DNA from: Bradyrhizobium barranii subsp. apii
GTDB lineage: Bacteria > Pseudomonadota > Alphaproteobacteria > Rhizobiales > Xanthobacteraceae
Assembly: GCF_011516635.5 (NCBI RefSeq)
Contig: NZ_CP096255.1
Location: forward strand, 3,904,501 to 3,968,500
Direction: 5' to 3'
Length of the DNA: 64,000 nt
Made by a program: the position numbers and the translations under genes. Shown piece after piece: positions 1 through 7,811 of this stretch. How positions within the stretch are numbered: position 1 is the first letter of the stretch; the number at the start of each line of letters is the position of its first letter. A model generated the notes under the pieces. That model saw nothing but the letters and a program-made list of their open reading frames with translations, made no database searches and was not told where the DNA came from.

Positions 1-1410
1 TTCCCGGAGGTCGCTTCGGTCTACGGCAAGGCGGGGCGAGCAGCCACTGCGACCGATCCCGCCCCGACCGAGATGTTTGAGACGATCGTCAACCTGAAGC
101 CGAAGGAGCAGTGGCGTTCCGGCGTTACCGTCGACAGTCTCATCGCCGAGATGGACAAGGCGTTGCAGTTTCCGGGTGTCTCCAATGCCTGGACCATGCC
201 GATCAAGGCACGTATCGACATGCTCTCGACCGGAATCCGCACGCCGGTCGGCGTCAAGGTCATGGGCAATGACCTCGCCGAGATCGACCGGCTCGCGAAG
301 CAGATCGAACGCGTCATCAAGACCGTACCCGGCACCTCGTCGGCCTACGCCGAGCGCGGCATCGGCGGCTATTATCTCGAGATCGTTCCCGACCGTGAGG
401 CGCTCGCCCGTTACGGCATCCTGATCCAGGACGTCCAGGACACCATCGCGGCCGCGCTCGGCGGTCAGACGGTCACGACGACCGTGGAGGGACGGCAGCG
501 GTTCACGGTGAACATGCGCTATCCGCGCGACCTTCGTGACAACCCCAAGGCCATCGCCAGCGATATCCTGGTGCCGATGCCGTCGGGCGGCGCCGTGCCG
601 CTCGGCGAGGTGGCGAAGGTCGAACCCGCGCGCGGGCCGACGTCGATCCGGACGGAGAACGGCCAGCTTGCGACCTACATCTATGTCGACATCCGGGATC
701 GCGACATCGGAAGCTACGTCGCCGACGCGCAACGCGCCGTGACGGAGAGCATCCGGTTTCCCGCCGGCACCTACGTCGTGTGGAGCGGCCAGTACGAATA
801 TCTGCAGCGCGCCGCGGCCCGTCTGAAGATCGTCGTGCCCGTGACGCTCACGATCATCTTCCTGCTGCTGTACCTGAACTTCCGGGCGATGACCGAGACC
901 CTGATCGTGATGCTGTCGCTGCCGTTTGCGCTGGTCGGCGGCATCTGGATGATGTGGTGGCTCGGCTTCAACCTGTCCGTTGCCGTCGCGGTCGGCTTCA
1001 TCGCGCTCGCAGGCGTCGCCGCCGAGACGGGTGTCGTCATGCTGATCTACCTTGACCACGCACTGGCCGAGGTCAAGGCTAGGTGCAGCGCCGAGGGAAG
1101 GCCACTGACGCGCCGGGATCTCCACGACGCCATCATGGTGGGCGCGGTCGAGCGCGTGCGGCCCAAGATGATGACGGTGGTTGCCATCATGGCCGGTCTG
1201 CTGCCGATCATGTGGAGCACCGGGGCCGGATCGGAGATCATGCAGCGCATTGCGGTGCCGATGATCGGCGGCATGACGTCATCGACACTGCTGACGCTCG
1301 TCGTGATCCCCGCAATTTTCGGCTTGGTGAAGGGGCGGAGGCTTCCGCCGGGCGAACGATCGGCTCCTGCCGAAGAATGGACCGAGCGCACGTCGCAAGC
1401 CGCCGAATAG
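1..1410 (+). CDS. CusA/CzcA-family RND heavy-metal efflux pump, 3' part (5' end outside window)
   Basis: This is the C-terminal 469 codons of an inner-membrane RND pump subunit that drives metal export by proton antiport as part of a tripartite complex. The frame is open from base 1, and the residues before the first internal Met (VYGKAGRAATATDPAPTEMF) match the CusA/CzcA pore domain, so the gene starts upstream of the window. The family pattern GVAAETGVVMLIYLD is present, with several hydrophobic membrane segments in the second half and a charged C-terminal tail. Substrate cannot be told from this half; Cu/Ag (CusA) and Co/Zn/Cd (CzcA) pumps are both possible. It is convergent with the arsenic operon that follows, 76 bases away. 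Confidence 0.9.
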   Translation, partial: FPEVASVYGKAGRAATATDPAPTEMFETIVNLKPKEQWRSGVTVDSLIAEMDKALQFPGVSNAWTMPIKARIDMLSTGIRTPVGVKVMGNDLAEIDRLAKQIERVIKTVPGTSSAYAERGIGGYYLEIVPDREALARYGILIQDVQDTIAAALGGQTVTTTVEGRQRFTVNMRYPRDLRDNPKAIASDILVPMPSGGAVPLGEVAKVEPARGPTSIRTENGQLATYIYVDIRDRDIGSYVADAQRAVTESIRFPAGTYVVWSGQYEYLQRAAARLKIVVPVTLTIIFLLLYLNFRAMTETLIVMLSLPFALVGGIWMMWWLGFNLSVAVAVGFIALAGVAAETGVVMLIYLDHALAEVKARCSAEGRPLTRRDLHDAIMVGAVERVRPKMMTVVAIMAGLLPIMWSTGAGSEIMQRIAVPMIGGMTSSTLLTLVVIPAIFGLVKGRRLPPGERSAPAEEWTERTSQAAE

Positions 1411-1486
1411 GCTGGGCAGCGGAGGTCTTCACGGCGACCTCCGCTCCGACCTGAAAAAAACCGCCGCGGATTCCGACCGAGGAGCG

Positions 1487-1906
1487 TTAGGGGCGGTGAG
1501 TTGCCTGGCGCGCTTCGACCACCTCGCCATCTTCCTTCGTGAACCGGCCGACCGGATTGTCGAGGAGATCGACGACGGCTTCGGAAGGGCGGCACAAGCG
1601 CGTGCCCTTCGAGGTCACGACGATCGGGCGGTTGATGAGAATGGGATGCGCGAGCATCTGATCGATCAACTGGTCGTCGGTCCATTTGGGGTCGGCGAGG
1701 CCGAGCTCCTTGTACGGCGTGCCCTTCTCGCGCAGCAATTCGCGAACCGGAATGCCAATCGCTGCAATCAGCTGCTTGAGCGTCTCGCGCGACGGCGGGG
1801 TCTTGAGATATTCGATGACAGTGGGCTCCGCGCCGCTCTGCCGGATCATCGCCAGCGTGTTCCGCGAGGTGCCGCAATCGGGGTTGTGGTAGATCGTCAC
1901 GCTCAT
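1487..1906 (-). CDS. arsC: Arsenate reductase, glutaredoxin-dependent (ArsC/Spx thioredoxin fold)
   Basis: The 139-residue protein reduces arsenate to arsenite in the cytoplasm with glutathione and glutaredoxin. The N-terminal motif IYHNPDCGTSRNTL places the catalytic cysteine at residue 11, and the length fits the E. coli plasmid ArsC family (about 140). The chosen ATG overlaps the stop of the upstream aquaporin gene by four bases (ATGA), which implies translational coupling. It is the last gene of a minus-strand arsR-arsC'-aqp-arsC operon. Because the other arsC in this operon is truncated, this copy is probably the only working arsenate reductase here. Function is secure from the motif and context; activity is inferred. 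Confidence 0.93.
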   Translation of the reverse strand: MSVTIYHNPDCGTSRNTLAMIRQSGAEPTVIEYLKTPPSRETLKQLIAAIGIPVRELLREKGTPYKELGLADPKWTDDQLIDQMLAHPILINRPIVVTSKGTRLCRPSEAVVDLLDNPVGRFTKEDGEVVEARQATHRP

Positions 1907-2604
1907 CGGGTCGTCTCCGCAATTTGTACGGGGCCGCGGGCCCCGGAGTGCCCGAGCAGCCAGTTCATCAACAGCATGCCGGCGAATGCTCCGCAGAGCT
2001 CCGCAAGAATGAATCCGGGCAGGTCGGTCGGACGAATGCCCGAGAACGTGTTTGTCAGCGACCGCGCGATGGCCACCGCCGGATTTGCAAACGACGTGGA
2101 GGCCGTGAACCAATAGGCTGCCGTGATGTAAAGGCCCACCAGCCAGGGAACCGCCGTCCGCTGAAATCGGATGCCGGCGAGGATCGTCGCGACCAGACCG
2201 AAGGCGGCGACCGCTTCGGCGAACCATTGCGGCCCTCCCGTTCGAACCTTCGTCGAGAAATCGAGCAGGGGAAGTCCGAACATCAGATGCGCGGCCATCG
2301 TTCCCGCGATGCCGCCGGCGATCTGCGCGATCACGTAGAGCACGGCTTCGTTGACCGGAAGCTCGCGCTTGCCGGTGAAGACGAGGGTCACCGCGGGATT
2401 GAAATGCGCGCCGGAGATCGGACCGAGCACGGTGATCAGGACAACCAGAATGGCTCCGGTCGGCAGGGTATTGCACAGAAGCGCAAGCGCCACGTCCTTG
2501 GTCAGCGTCTCGGCCATGATGCCGGAGCCAACGACGGTGGCGACGAGAAGCCCGGTGCCGAGCGCCTCGGCCGCGAGGCGCCGTGGAAGATCGAAATTGT
2601 CCAT
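1903..2604 (-). CDS. aqpS: MIP-family aquaglyceroporin of an ars operon (AqpS-like)
   Basis: This is a 233-residue channel protein with six hydrophobic segments and both NPA signature loops intact: GAHFNPAV around residues 69-71 and SFANPAVAI around 174-176. In Sinorhizobium meliloti an aquaglyceroporin in the ars operon lets arsenite, formed by ArsC, leave the cell down its gradient, replacing an ArsB pump. The same role is inferred here because no arsB or acr3 gene is visible in the operon. The ATG overlaps the stop of the truncated arsC upstream (TGATG), and its own stop overlaps the next arsC start. A longer in-frame start exists upstream, but it lies inside the arsC remnant and is unlikely. 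Confidence 0.88.
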   Translation of the reverse strand: MDNFDLPRRLAAEALGTGLLVATVVGSGIMAETLTKDVALALLCNTLPTGAILVVLITVLGPISGAHFNPAVTLVFTGKRELPVNEAVLYVIAQIAGGIAGTMAAHLMFGLPLLDFSTKVRTGGPQWFAEAVAAFGLVATILAGIRFQRTAVPWLVGLYITAAYWFTASTSFANPAVAIARSLTNTFSGIRPTDLPGFILAELCGAFAGMLLMNWLLGHSGARGPVQIAETTR

Positions 2605-2750
2605 CAGCCGGCCTTCGGCGTTGAATGTGTTGCGCCCTCGGAGCGTCCGATCTCGGACTGAAAGCGGCCGGCTCCGTCCTTGCGAAGGATCGACTCGGCG
2701 AGGACCGAGCGCGCCGAATTGCCGGTGCACAGGAACAAAACATTGTACAT
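2604..2750 (-). pseudogene. Truncated low-molecular-weight-phosphatase-type arsenate reductase
   Basis: A 48-residue frame begins MYNVLFLCTGNSARS, the exact active-site loop (CX5R with S) of the LMW protein tyrosine phosphatase/ArsC family. That family normally runs about 130-175 residues. Homology stops after about residue 32 (GAGRFQS), followed by an unrelated tail and a stop that overlaps the aqp start codon as TGATG. An internal and C-terminal deletion joining the arsC head to the aqp leader is the simplest explanation. It lies 4 bases after arsR, so it is still transcribed and may serve only to couple translation. Catalysis is unlikely because the aspartate loop is missing. Confidence 0.75.
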
Positions 2751-2754
2751 CTGG

Positions 2755-3117
2755 TCAGGCACGGCTTCGCTCCTTTCGCTTTGGCGAGCAGCAGGCTTGG
2801 AGACTTTCGACGACCGGCTCGCAAACCTCCGGCCGGCCGCCGCAGCAATCCCGAAGCAGGAAAACCGCAACGTCCCTGAACTCCGCAAGGTTGGCGCGAT
2901 AGACGATCGAACGGCTGTGTCGCTCGGAGGTGACGAGGCGGGCACGCGTCAGGATCGAGAGATGAGCCGAAAGGGTATTCGGGGGGACTTCCAGCAGACG
3001 TGCGAGGTCGCCGGCCGCAAGGCCATCGGGCTCGTGTCGGACCAGCGTCCGGAAGGCCTCCAGACGGGTCGATTGTGACAGGGCGGCGAGCGCGAGGACG
3101 GCTTCTTCAGTTTCCAT
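2755..3117 (-). CDS. arsR: ArsR/SmtB-family repressor of the ars operon
   Basis: This is a 120-residue winged-helix repressor, first gene of the arsR-arsC'-aqp-arsC operon. The helix-turn-helix region is GDLARLLEVPPNTLSAHLSIL, following the usual LAALSQSTRLEAFRTL helix. Cysteine pairs lie late in the protein (CC in LLRDCCGG, then a Cys before VVESLQACC), not in the ELCVCDL position of E. coli ArsR, so the metalloid site is of the C-terminal type seen in other ArsR proteins. Its start codon sits inside an inverted repeat (3112-3135) that is a candidate operator, consistent with autorepression released by arsenite. Confidence 0.9.
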   Translation of the reverse strand: METEEAVLALAALSQSTRLEAFRTLVRHEPDGLAAGDLARLLEVPPNTLSAHLSILTRARLVTSERHSRSIVYRANLAEFRDVAVFLLRDCCGGRPEVCEPVVESLQACCSPKRKERSRA

Positions 3118-3135
3118 ATATCCAGATTTATGGAA
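3112..3135. promoter_or_regulatory. Candidate ArsR operator (inverted repeat over arsR start)
   Basis: The arms TTCCAT and ATGGAA face each other across a 12-base AT-rich spacer. The left arm overlaps the arsR start codon, so a bound repressor would block expression. The palindrome is seen directly; binding is inferred from the usual autoregulation of ArsR genes. Confidence 0.5.
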
Positions 3136-3238
3136 TTATAAGATGTTCGTCAATCCGAAATCCGGAGAGCCCGTCTCGCGTCGGAAGGAGTTATTCGGCA
3201 ACATTGGCTTGAGCACATCAATTGGCGCGCATCGCAAG

Positions 3239-3780
3239 TTACCGCATCGAGTGAAAATTATGGCGGGCTGGCGCCAACGGCGGCCACAGAAGCGCGCGAA
3301 CGATGAGCGGAATACCAACCGCAAAAGGTATCAGCCAGTACATGAAATGAGGCAGGTCCTTCCAAAGCGGAAGCTGCTTTCCATTGTCCACGTAGAAAGC
3401 AACCAGCATCAGTATGTACGACAGGCCCATCCCCGCGATATGGAGCCTGACCCAATACCACCAGCGGCGCCGGAGCGCGGTGCGCCCGATCCAGGCGCAA
3501 GTGAATGACAACGCACCGAGAACGAACAAGTGATAGTTTTCGGCCCAGCGCATGAGCGACAGTAGCGTCGCGGACGCGAAGAGCGCCAGCAGGACCAGAA
3601 ATAGGTCGTTCCAAGCCTCGAATGACGCCCGCGACGCTTCTGACTCAACATCGCGATTGCGCCGATCGCAACGCACGCAAGGCCCAGGGGGATATGCACC
3701 CCCAGGACTACCGCCAGAAAGAAGGGGTCGGTCGAAGGAATTTCGATACCCGCCACGATCGTCGTTTCTCCGACCGTCAT
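3239..3780 (-). pseudogene. Frameshifted integral membrane protein (DUF2306-like)
   Basis: Two overlapping minus-strand frames together make one membrane protein of about 180 residues. The first reads from 3780 (TVGETTIVAGIEIPSTDP) through a hydrophobic helix to GTTYFW. The second resumes as LALFASATLLSLMRWAENYH and continues through three further helices to HNFHSMR. The switch falls near 3585-3600 and needs a single-base change. The motif RWAENYHLFVLGALSF and the four-helix layout resemble DUF2306 proteins; that family name is a recollection, not a search result. Its ATG overlaps the stop of the MFS gene upstream (ATGA). It could be a true pseudogene or a sequencing error. Confidence 0.6.
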
Positions 3781-5051
3781 GGCGCTACTCCTAGCTTTTC
3801 ATTCATCATCGACTCGGCCGACGAGGACGGTCGTCTGACGGCGAATGCTCCGGCGCCACAGACAATGCAGAGCATGCAGCAACCGATCAGGACGGCGGCA
3901 TAGCTTCCCGTCCAATCGACACTTGCCGCGAAAGGCAGAGGACCGAACGCCGCGCCGGCAATGCCGAACACGAACGACGCGCCCCTGATTGCGCCGAGAT
4001 GGTCGCGGCCGAAATACTGCGCATAGCCAGCGGCGTTGATAGCTTGCTGCGAACCGTACGCCCCTCCCAGGCTCAACGCATACAGCACACTGATGGCGAC
4101 GCCGTTGCCAAACGCCGGAAGAGCCGTCGCCAGCGCAAGCATGAACATCGCAAGCGGAACCAGGTGCCGGGGTTCATAGCGATCCACCAGAAATCCGGTG
4201 CCGAGTGTCGCAACAGCCTGAACGCCGGCAAGAAGCGACAACAGTAGCAGTGCGTCGCTGTGTGCGATCCCGGCCGTCTGCATGATGGAGAAATGATTGA
4301 GCAAGAGCGCGGTGCCGATGGCATTGGTCAGAAAGCCTGCCGCACACAGCAGCCAAAATACGCCGGTACGGAGCGCCTGTTCGCGCGTGAACGAGGGCTC
4401 CTTCCGAGGATATTCTGCGGCCGTTAGCAGCCCGGCGTCCGTGCTGAGGCCGAATTTTTCCGGCCGATCGCGAAACAGCGCGGCAGCAACCGGCAGAATG
4501 GTGAGGGCGACAAGTCCGGCAAGCGCGAGATAGGCGCCTCGCCAACCGTAGAGCGAGATGAGAGCATCGATGAGTTTCGGAAAGATCATGGAACCAGTCG
4601 CGAGCCCGAGGCTGGCCGCCGCAGCGGCAATCCCGCGCCGACGCACAAACCACAGATTGACGACCTGCTGACTGACGAGGCTAAGGCCGCCGATCGCCGC
4701 GCCACGCAACAGTGCGAATCCGACGAGCAGCATTATTGCGGATTGAACTGTCGCCATGAGGGCGCAGGCCAAGGCGAGGCCACCGGCGATGATGGTCGCC
4801 GTCAGGCGGGGTCCACGCCGGTCGATCCAGCGACCGATCGCAGGTGCGGGCAGAATTCCCGCAAGCGTTCCCACTGCATAAGCGATCGAGGCCGATGTCC
4901 GCGAGATGCCAAGATCGGCAGTGATGGGATCGAAGAAAACTGAAACGCCTGCCGTTTGGCCGGGCAGGGTCATGAACGAGCCGAAGGTGCCCGCGCCCAG
5001 GACGATCCAGCCATAATGGAGAGCCGACGTTCGGGGGCTCACCATCCGCAC
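3777..5051 (-). CDS. MFS transporter, 12 membrane segments
   Basis: This is a 424-residue major facilitator. The first half starts with an HYGWIVLGAGTFGSF helix. The loop GRWIDRRGPR between helices 2 and 3 matches the MFS motif A region, and a long central loop (FRDRPEKFGLSTDAG) separates the two six-helix halves. The start resembles oxalate/formate antiporter and monocarboxylate-type MFS proteins, but the substrate is not recognisable. It lies 4 bases after an ArsR-family gene and is coupled to the following membrane gene by ATGA, so it is probably induced by whatever that ArsR senses. A role in exporting an arsenic or thiol compound is only an inference from context. Confidence 0.8.
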   Translation of the reverse strand: MRMVSPRTSALHYGWIVLGAGTFGSFMTLPGQTAGVSVFFDPITADLGISRTSASIAYAVGTLAGILPAPAIGRWIDRRGPRLTATIIAGGLALACALMATVQSAIMLLVGFALLRGAAIGGLSLVSQQVVNLWFVRRRGIAAAAASLGLATGSMIFPKLIDALISLYGWRGAYLALAGLVALTILPVAAALFRDRPEKFGLSTDAGLLTAAEYPRKEPSFTREQALRTGVFWLLCAAGFLTNAIGTALLLNHFSIMQTAGIAHSDALLLLSLLAGVQAVATLGTGFLVDRYEPRHLVPLAMFMLALATALPAFGNGVAISVLYALSLGGAYGSQQAINAAGYAQYFGRDHLGAIRGASFVFGIAGAAFGPLPFAASVDWTGSYAAVLIGCCMLCIVCGAGAFAVRRPSSSAESMMNEKLGVAP

Positions 5052-5055
5052 GGGA

Positions 5056-5394
5056 TCAACTCGCCCGGCGCGTCACCGCCGCCGGCACATCACTCGCAAA
5101 TCCCTCGCAGCAATGCTCGCGCAAGAACGCGATGACTCCATCCATGCGATCATATTGAGCGCGGCAGATCACCGTGCGTCCATTTTTTTCCTGGGCGACG
5201 AGGCCTGCGGTGACCAACCCGCGCAGATGAAAGGCGAGCGTTGAGGCCGGTACATCGAGACGGGTCTGGATATCGGTGATGTTAAGGCCGGGCGGCCCGG
5301 CCCGAACCAGCAGCCGATAAATGTCCAGGCGCGTCAGATTGCCTAATTCGGCCAGGCAACGTGCAGCGATTTTGCGGTTCATGGGTTCCCGCAT
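5056..5394 (-). CDS. ArsR-family transcriptional regulator
   Basis: This 112-residue winged-helix regulator (CLAELGNLTRLDIYRLLVRAG, then ITDIQTRLDVPASTLAFHL as recognition region) heads the minus-strand operon with the MFS gene and the DUF2306-like gene. A Cys pair near the C-terminus (LREHCCEGF) is a possible metalloid ligand. A second in-frame Met four codons in is an alternative start. It is closely similar in layout to the ArsR at 5816, with the same xxLGNxTRLxIYRxLVRAG opening and the same ECC/HCC end, so the two are probably paralogues. A perfect inverted repeat lies just upstream (5417-5440). Confidence 0.87.
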   Translation of the reverse strand: MREPMNRKIAARCLAELGNLTRLDIYRLLVRAGPPGLNITDIQTRLDVPASTLAFHLRGLVTAGLVAQEKNGRTVICRAQYDRMDGVIAFLREHCCEGFASDVPAAVTRRAS

Positions 5395-5416
5395 ACCGCA
5401 AACTCCAGAGAATTAC

Positions 5417-5440
5417 AACTATAATACTAGTTTTATAGTT
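5417..5440. promoter_or_regulatory. Candidate ArsR operator in a divergent promoter
   Basis: A perfect inverted repeat has arms AACTATAA and TTATAGTT with an 8-base spacer, in the AT-rich stretch between the minus-strand arsR (start 5394) and the plus-strand GDCCVxC gene (start 5526). Its position allows control of both directions. Confidence 0.55.
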
Positions 5441-5525
5441 TTAATCGCAATCCAATTTCCGAACTGGCCGCGGTTACGCTGAACGACTAGAATGGGCTTT
5501 GTCTCGCGATCGAGGAAAGCCGGCA

Positions 5526-5726
5526 ATGCAAACCCAATCGGTCATTACGTGTCCGGTCTGTCATCACGCGTCAGCCGAAACCATGCCGACTGACGCCTGT
5601 CAGTTCTTCTACGATTGCAAGGGATGCGGGACCCGGCGCAAGCCGACGAGCGGCGATTGCTGCGTCTTCTGTTCGTACGGATCGGTCCCTTGTCCGCCGA
5701 TCCAGCAGAACGGAAAGTGCTGCTGA
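5526..5726 (+). CDS. Small GDCCVxC-domain cysteine protein
   Basis: This is a 66-residue protein dense in cysteines: CPVC near residue 9, CKGC in the middle, then GDCCVFCSYGSVPCPP near the end. The GDCCVxC motif names a family of short cysteine proteins and selenoproteins known next to mercury and arsenic resistance genes; here every position is Cys, not Sec. The start MQTQSVITC was preferred to a longer frame at 5499 because family members start there. It is the first plus-strand gene of the divergent ars promoter and is followed by a third arsR. Metal or metalloid binding by the paired cysteines is likely, but the molecular role is not established. Confidence 0.8.
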   Translation: MQTQSVITCPVCHHASAETMPTDACQFFYDCKGCGTRRKPTSGDCCVFCSYGSVPCPPIQQNGKCC

Positions 5727-5755
5727 AGCCGCTCCGCCGGGGGTGGTCTCTCCCA

Positions 5756-5777
5756 TATTTCCAATATTCTGGAAATA
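5756..5777. promoter_or_regulatory. Candidate ArsR operator upstream of third arsR
   Basis: A perfect inverted repeat has arms TATTTCC and GGAAATA and an 8-base spacer, centred about 50 bases before the ATG at 5816. It shares the TTCC...GGAA pattern with the repeat at 3112-3135. Confidence 0.5.
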
Positions 5778-5815
5778 CGGTTGACGGCGAGGGTGGATCG
5801 GCGCATCTTGTGGTC

Positions 5816-6133
5816 ATGAAGATCGACGACGCAGCAGCACGCTTGGAAGCCCTGGGCAACCGGACCCGGCTTCAGATCTATCGGGCCCTGGTCCGGGCTG
5901 GACAGCCGGGCATGCCCGTCGGTCGCTTGCAGGACAAATTGAAGATCCCGGCATCGACGCTATCTCATCACATCAAGTCTCTGGTTGCGGTCGGGCTCAT
6001 TAGTCAGGTCCGCGAATCCACGACCCTGGTCTGCCATGCGAACTACGACGGGATGCGGGGCCTGGTGGATTTCCTGGTGTCGGAGTGCTGTGCCGACGAA
6101 ATCGAATGCAAGGATACCAAAACGGCGGCCTGA
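5816..6133 (+). CDS. ArsR-family transcriptional regulator
   Basis: This is a 105-residue winged-helix repressor: ARLEALGNRTRLQIYRALVRAG, then the recognition helix region LKIPASTLSHHIKSL and a beta wing with RESTTLVCHANYD. It ends LVSECCADEIECKDTK, whose three cysteines could form an arsenite site. The start was moved from an upstream Met at 5615 to MKIDDAAARL because the extra residues overlap the previous gene in another frame and have no domain. It is followed after 49 bases by the flavin monooxygenase gene, which it probably regulates together with the downstream MFS genes. Confidence 0.87.
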   Translation: MKIDDAAARLEALGNRTRLQIYRALVRAGQPGMPVGRLQDKLKIPASTLSHHIKSLVAVGLISQVRESTTLVCHANYDGMRGLVDFLVSECCADEIECKDTKTAA

Positions 6134-6759
6134 TTTTTTTGGCCGAGTTATTCGATAATTCTAGAAAGATGAGAGTAGCGAAATGAGCGGCGGAAAGACA
6201 GTTGCCATTGTCGGGGCAGGGCCGGTCGGCCTGGCTGCGGCCGCACACGTGCTGGAACGCGGCATGTCCCCTGTTGTGCTCGAGGCCGGACCCGAAGCCG
6301 GACACGCCGTCCGCCAGTGGCAGCAGGTCCAGCTGTTCTCGCCTTGGGAATACAATGTCGACAAGGCCGCCGCGCGCTTGCTTGCACCGACGGGATGGAA
6401 TTCGCCGGACCCGCAATCCTATCCGACCGGCGGCGAACTGCTTGACCGATACCTGACGCCGCTCGCGACGCGAACGTCGCTACGCGATGTGATCCGGACC
6501 TCCAGCCGCGTCTCGGCCATCACCCGCGTCGGCTTCGACAAGGCGAAGACCAGGGGGCGCGAGCAGGCGCCTTTCGAAATCCGCTATCAGAACGGCAAGG
6601 GGCCCGAGGTTCTGCGTGCAGATGCCGTGATCGATACCTCAGGCACTTGGTTCTTCCCCAATCCGGCCGGCCGCAATGGCTTGCCGGCGATCGGCGAGCC
6701 CGAATACGGCGACCGTGTCGCCTATGGCATGCCGGATGTCCGGGGTGTCGCTCGTTCTA

Positions 6760-7811
6760 GAGCGTTTTCCGATCACGTTGCGTCGTAACCAGCCGCGACG
6801 AGATAATTTTGACATTCCTCGGGTGAGAAGCGTTTGAGAGCGTTGGCGATTGCTTGCCAGAGATCGGGCATGGTGCGGGCTGCGGCGGCCCGCAACAGCG
6901 CTTTCAGTTTGGAGAAGGCCATTTCAATCGGGTTGAAGTCTGGACTGTAGGGCGGAAGATAGAGCAGGCTAGCTCCGACCGCCTGGATGGCCTCTCGAAC
7001 GCCATGGACCTTGTGAGCGGGCAAGTTGTCCATGATAACGGTATCGCCCGGCCGCAGCGATGGGGCGAGCAATTGCTCGACGTAGGCCAGGAAAGCGTCG
7101 CCATCCATTGGACCGTCCAGAACAAGCGGCGCGATCAGACCGTCGGAGCGCAATCCAGCGGTGAACGTCGTCGTCTTCCAATGTCCGTGTGGGATAGCTG
7201 CACGACATCGCTCGCCGCGTGGCGAGCGCCCGTAACGCCGCGCCATTTTGGTGTTGGCGCTGGTTTCGTCGATGAAGACGAGACGCTCAGGGTCAAGGTC
7301 GATTTGCCCTTCGAACCACTCCTCACGTGCGGCATTTATATCGCCGCGCCGTTGCTCGGCGGCGTGCGCTGTCTTTTTTTAAGTGTGATCTTTCTGCGCT
7401 GGAAAAAACGCCAGAGCGACGCGATGCCAGTCGATATTCCATGACGTTTCAACAGTTCTCGCAACTCGGCAAGCGTGATATCCGGCCTCGCTGTCACCGC
7501 CTCCAGAATCAATTGCGAATGCGCTTCGATGCGCTGCGATTTGCGGTCACCGCCCTGGCGTTTAGGAACGATGTCGCCAACTTTCTTGAGGCGACCGCGC
7601 CAGCGGATTGCACTGGCCGCGCTGACACCAAAGCGCTCAGCAGCCTGTCGACAGGACATGCCACCGTCAATCGCGGCTACCACCCTTTGGCGAAGATCAA
7701 CCGAAAGCGCCCTGGCCATACATGCTGGCCTCCCTCGCCAGCATGCAGCTTGAATCTGACTCGCGCCGTTTTGGGAATCCCCACCCGATTCTTTCCGGTC
7801 GGAAAATGCTC
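6760..7811 (-). mobile_element. IS630-family insertion sequence, 1,052 bp
   Basis: The element lies between duplicated TA dinucleotides (6758-6759 and 7812-7813), the hallmark of IS630/Tc1-mariner insertion. The ends read TAGAGCGTTTTCCGA on the left and, inverted, TAGAGCATTTTCCGA on the right: an inverted repeat with one mismatch. It holds a single two-frame transposase on the minus strand and disrupts the flavin monooxygenase gene. Completeness of both ends and of the transposase suggests a recent insertion. Confidence 0.92.
6773..7719 (-). CDS. IS630-family transposase, two frames joined by programmed -1 frameshift
   Basis: The first frame (7719 down to 7336, 127 residues) is the helix-turn-helix half: MARALSVDLRQRVVAAI, then CRQAAERFGVSAASAIRW. 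The second frame, open from the slip site to 6773, holds the DDE catalytic half: VFIDETSAN, VIMDNLPAHK and YSPDFNPIEMAF supply the D, D and E residues. A run of seven A on the coding strand (T at 7374-7380) lies where the frames meet. Slipping back one base there yields ITLKKKTAHAAEQ and a continuous protein of roughly 315 residues. This is a standard arrangement for rhizobial IS630 elements, so I treat the enzyme as intact rather than broken. Confidence 0.85.
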
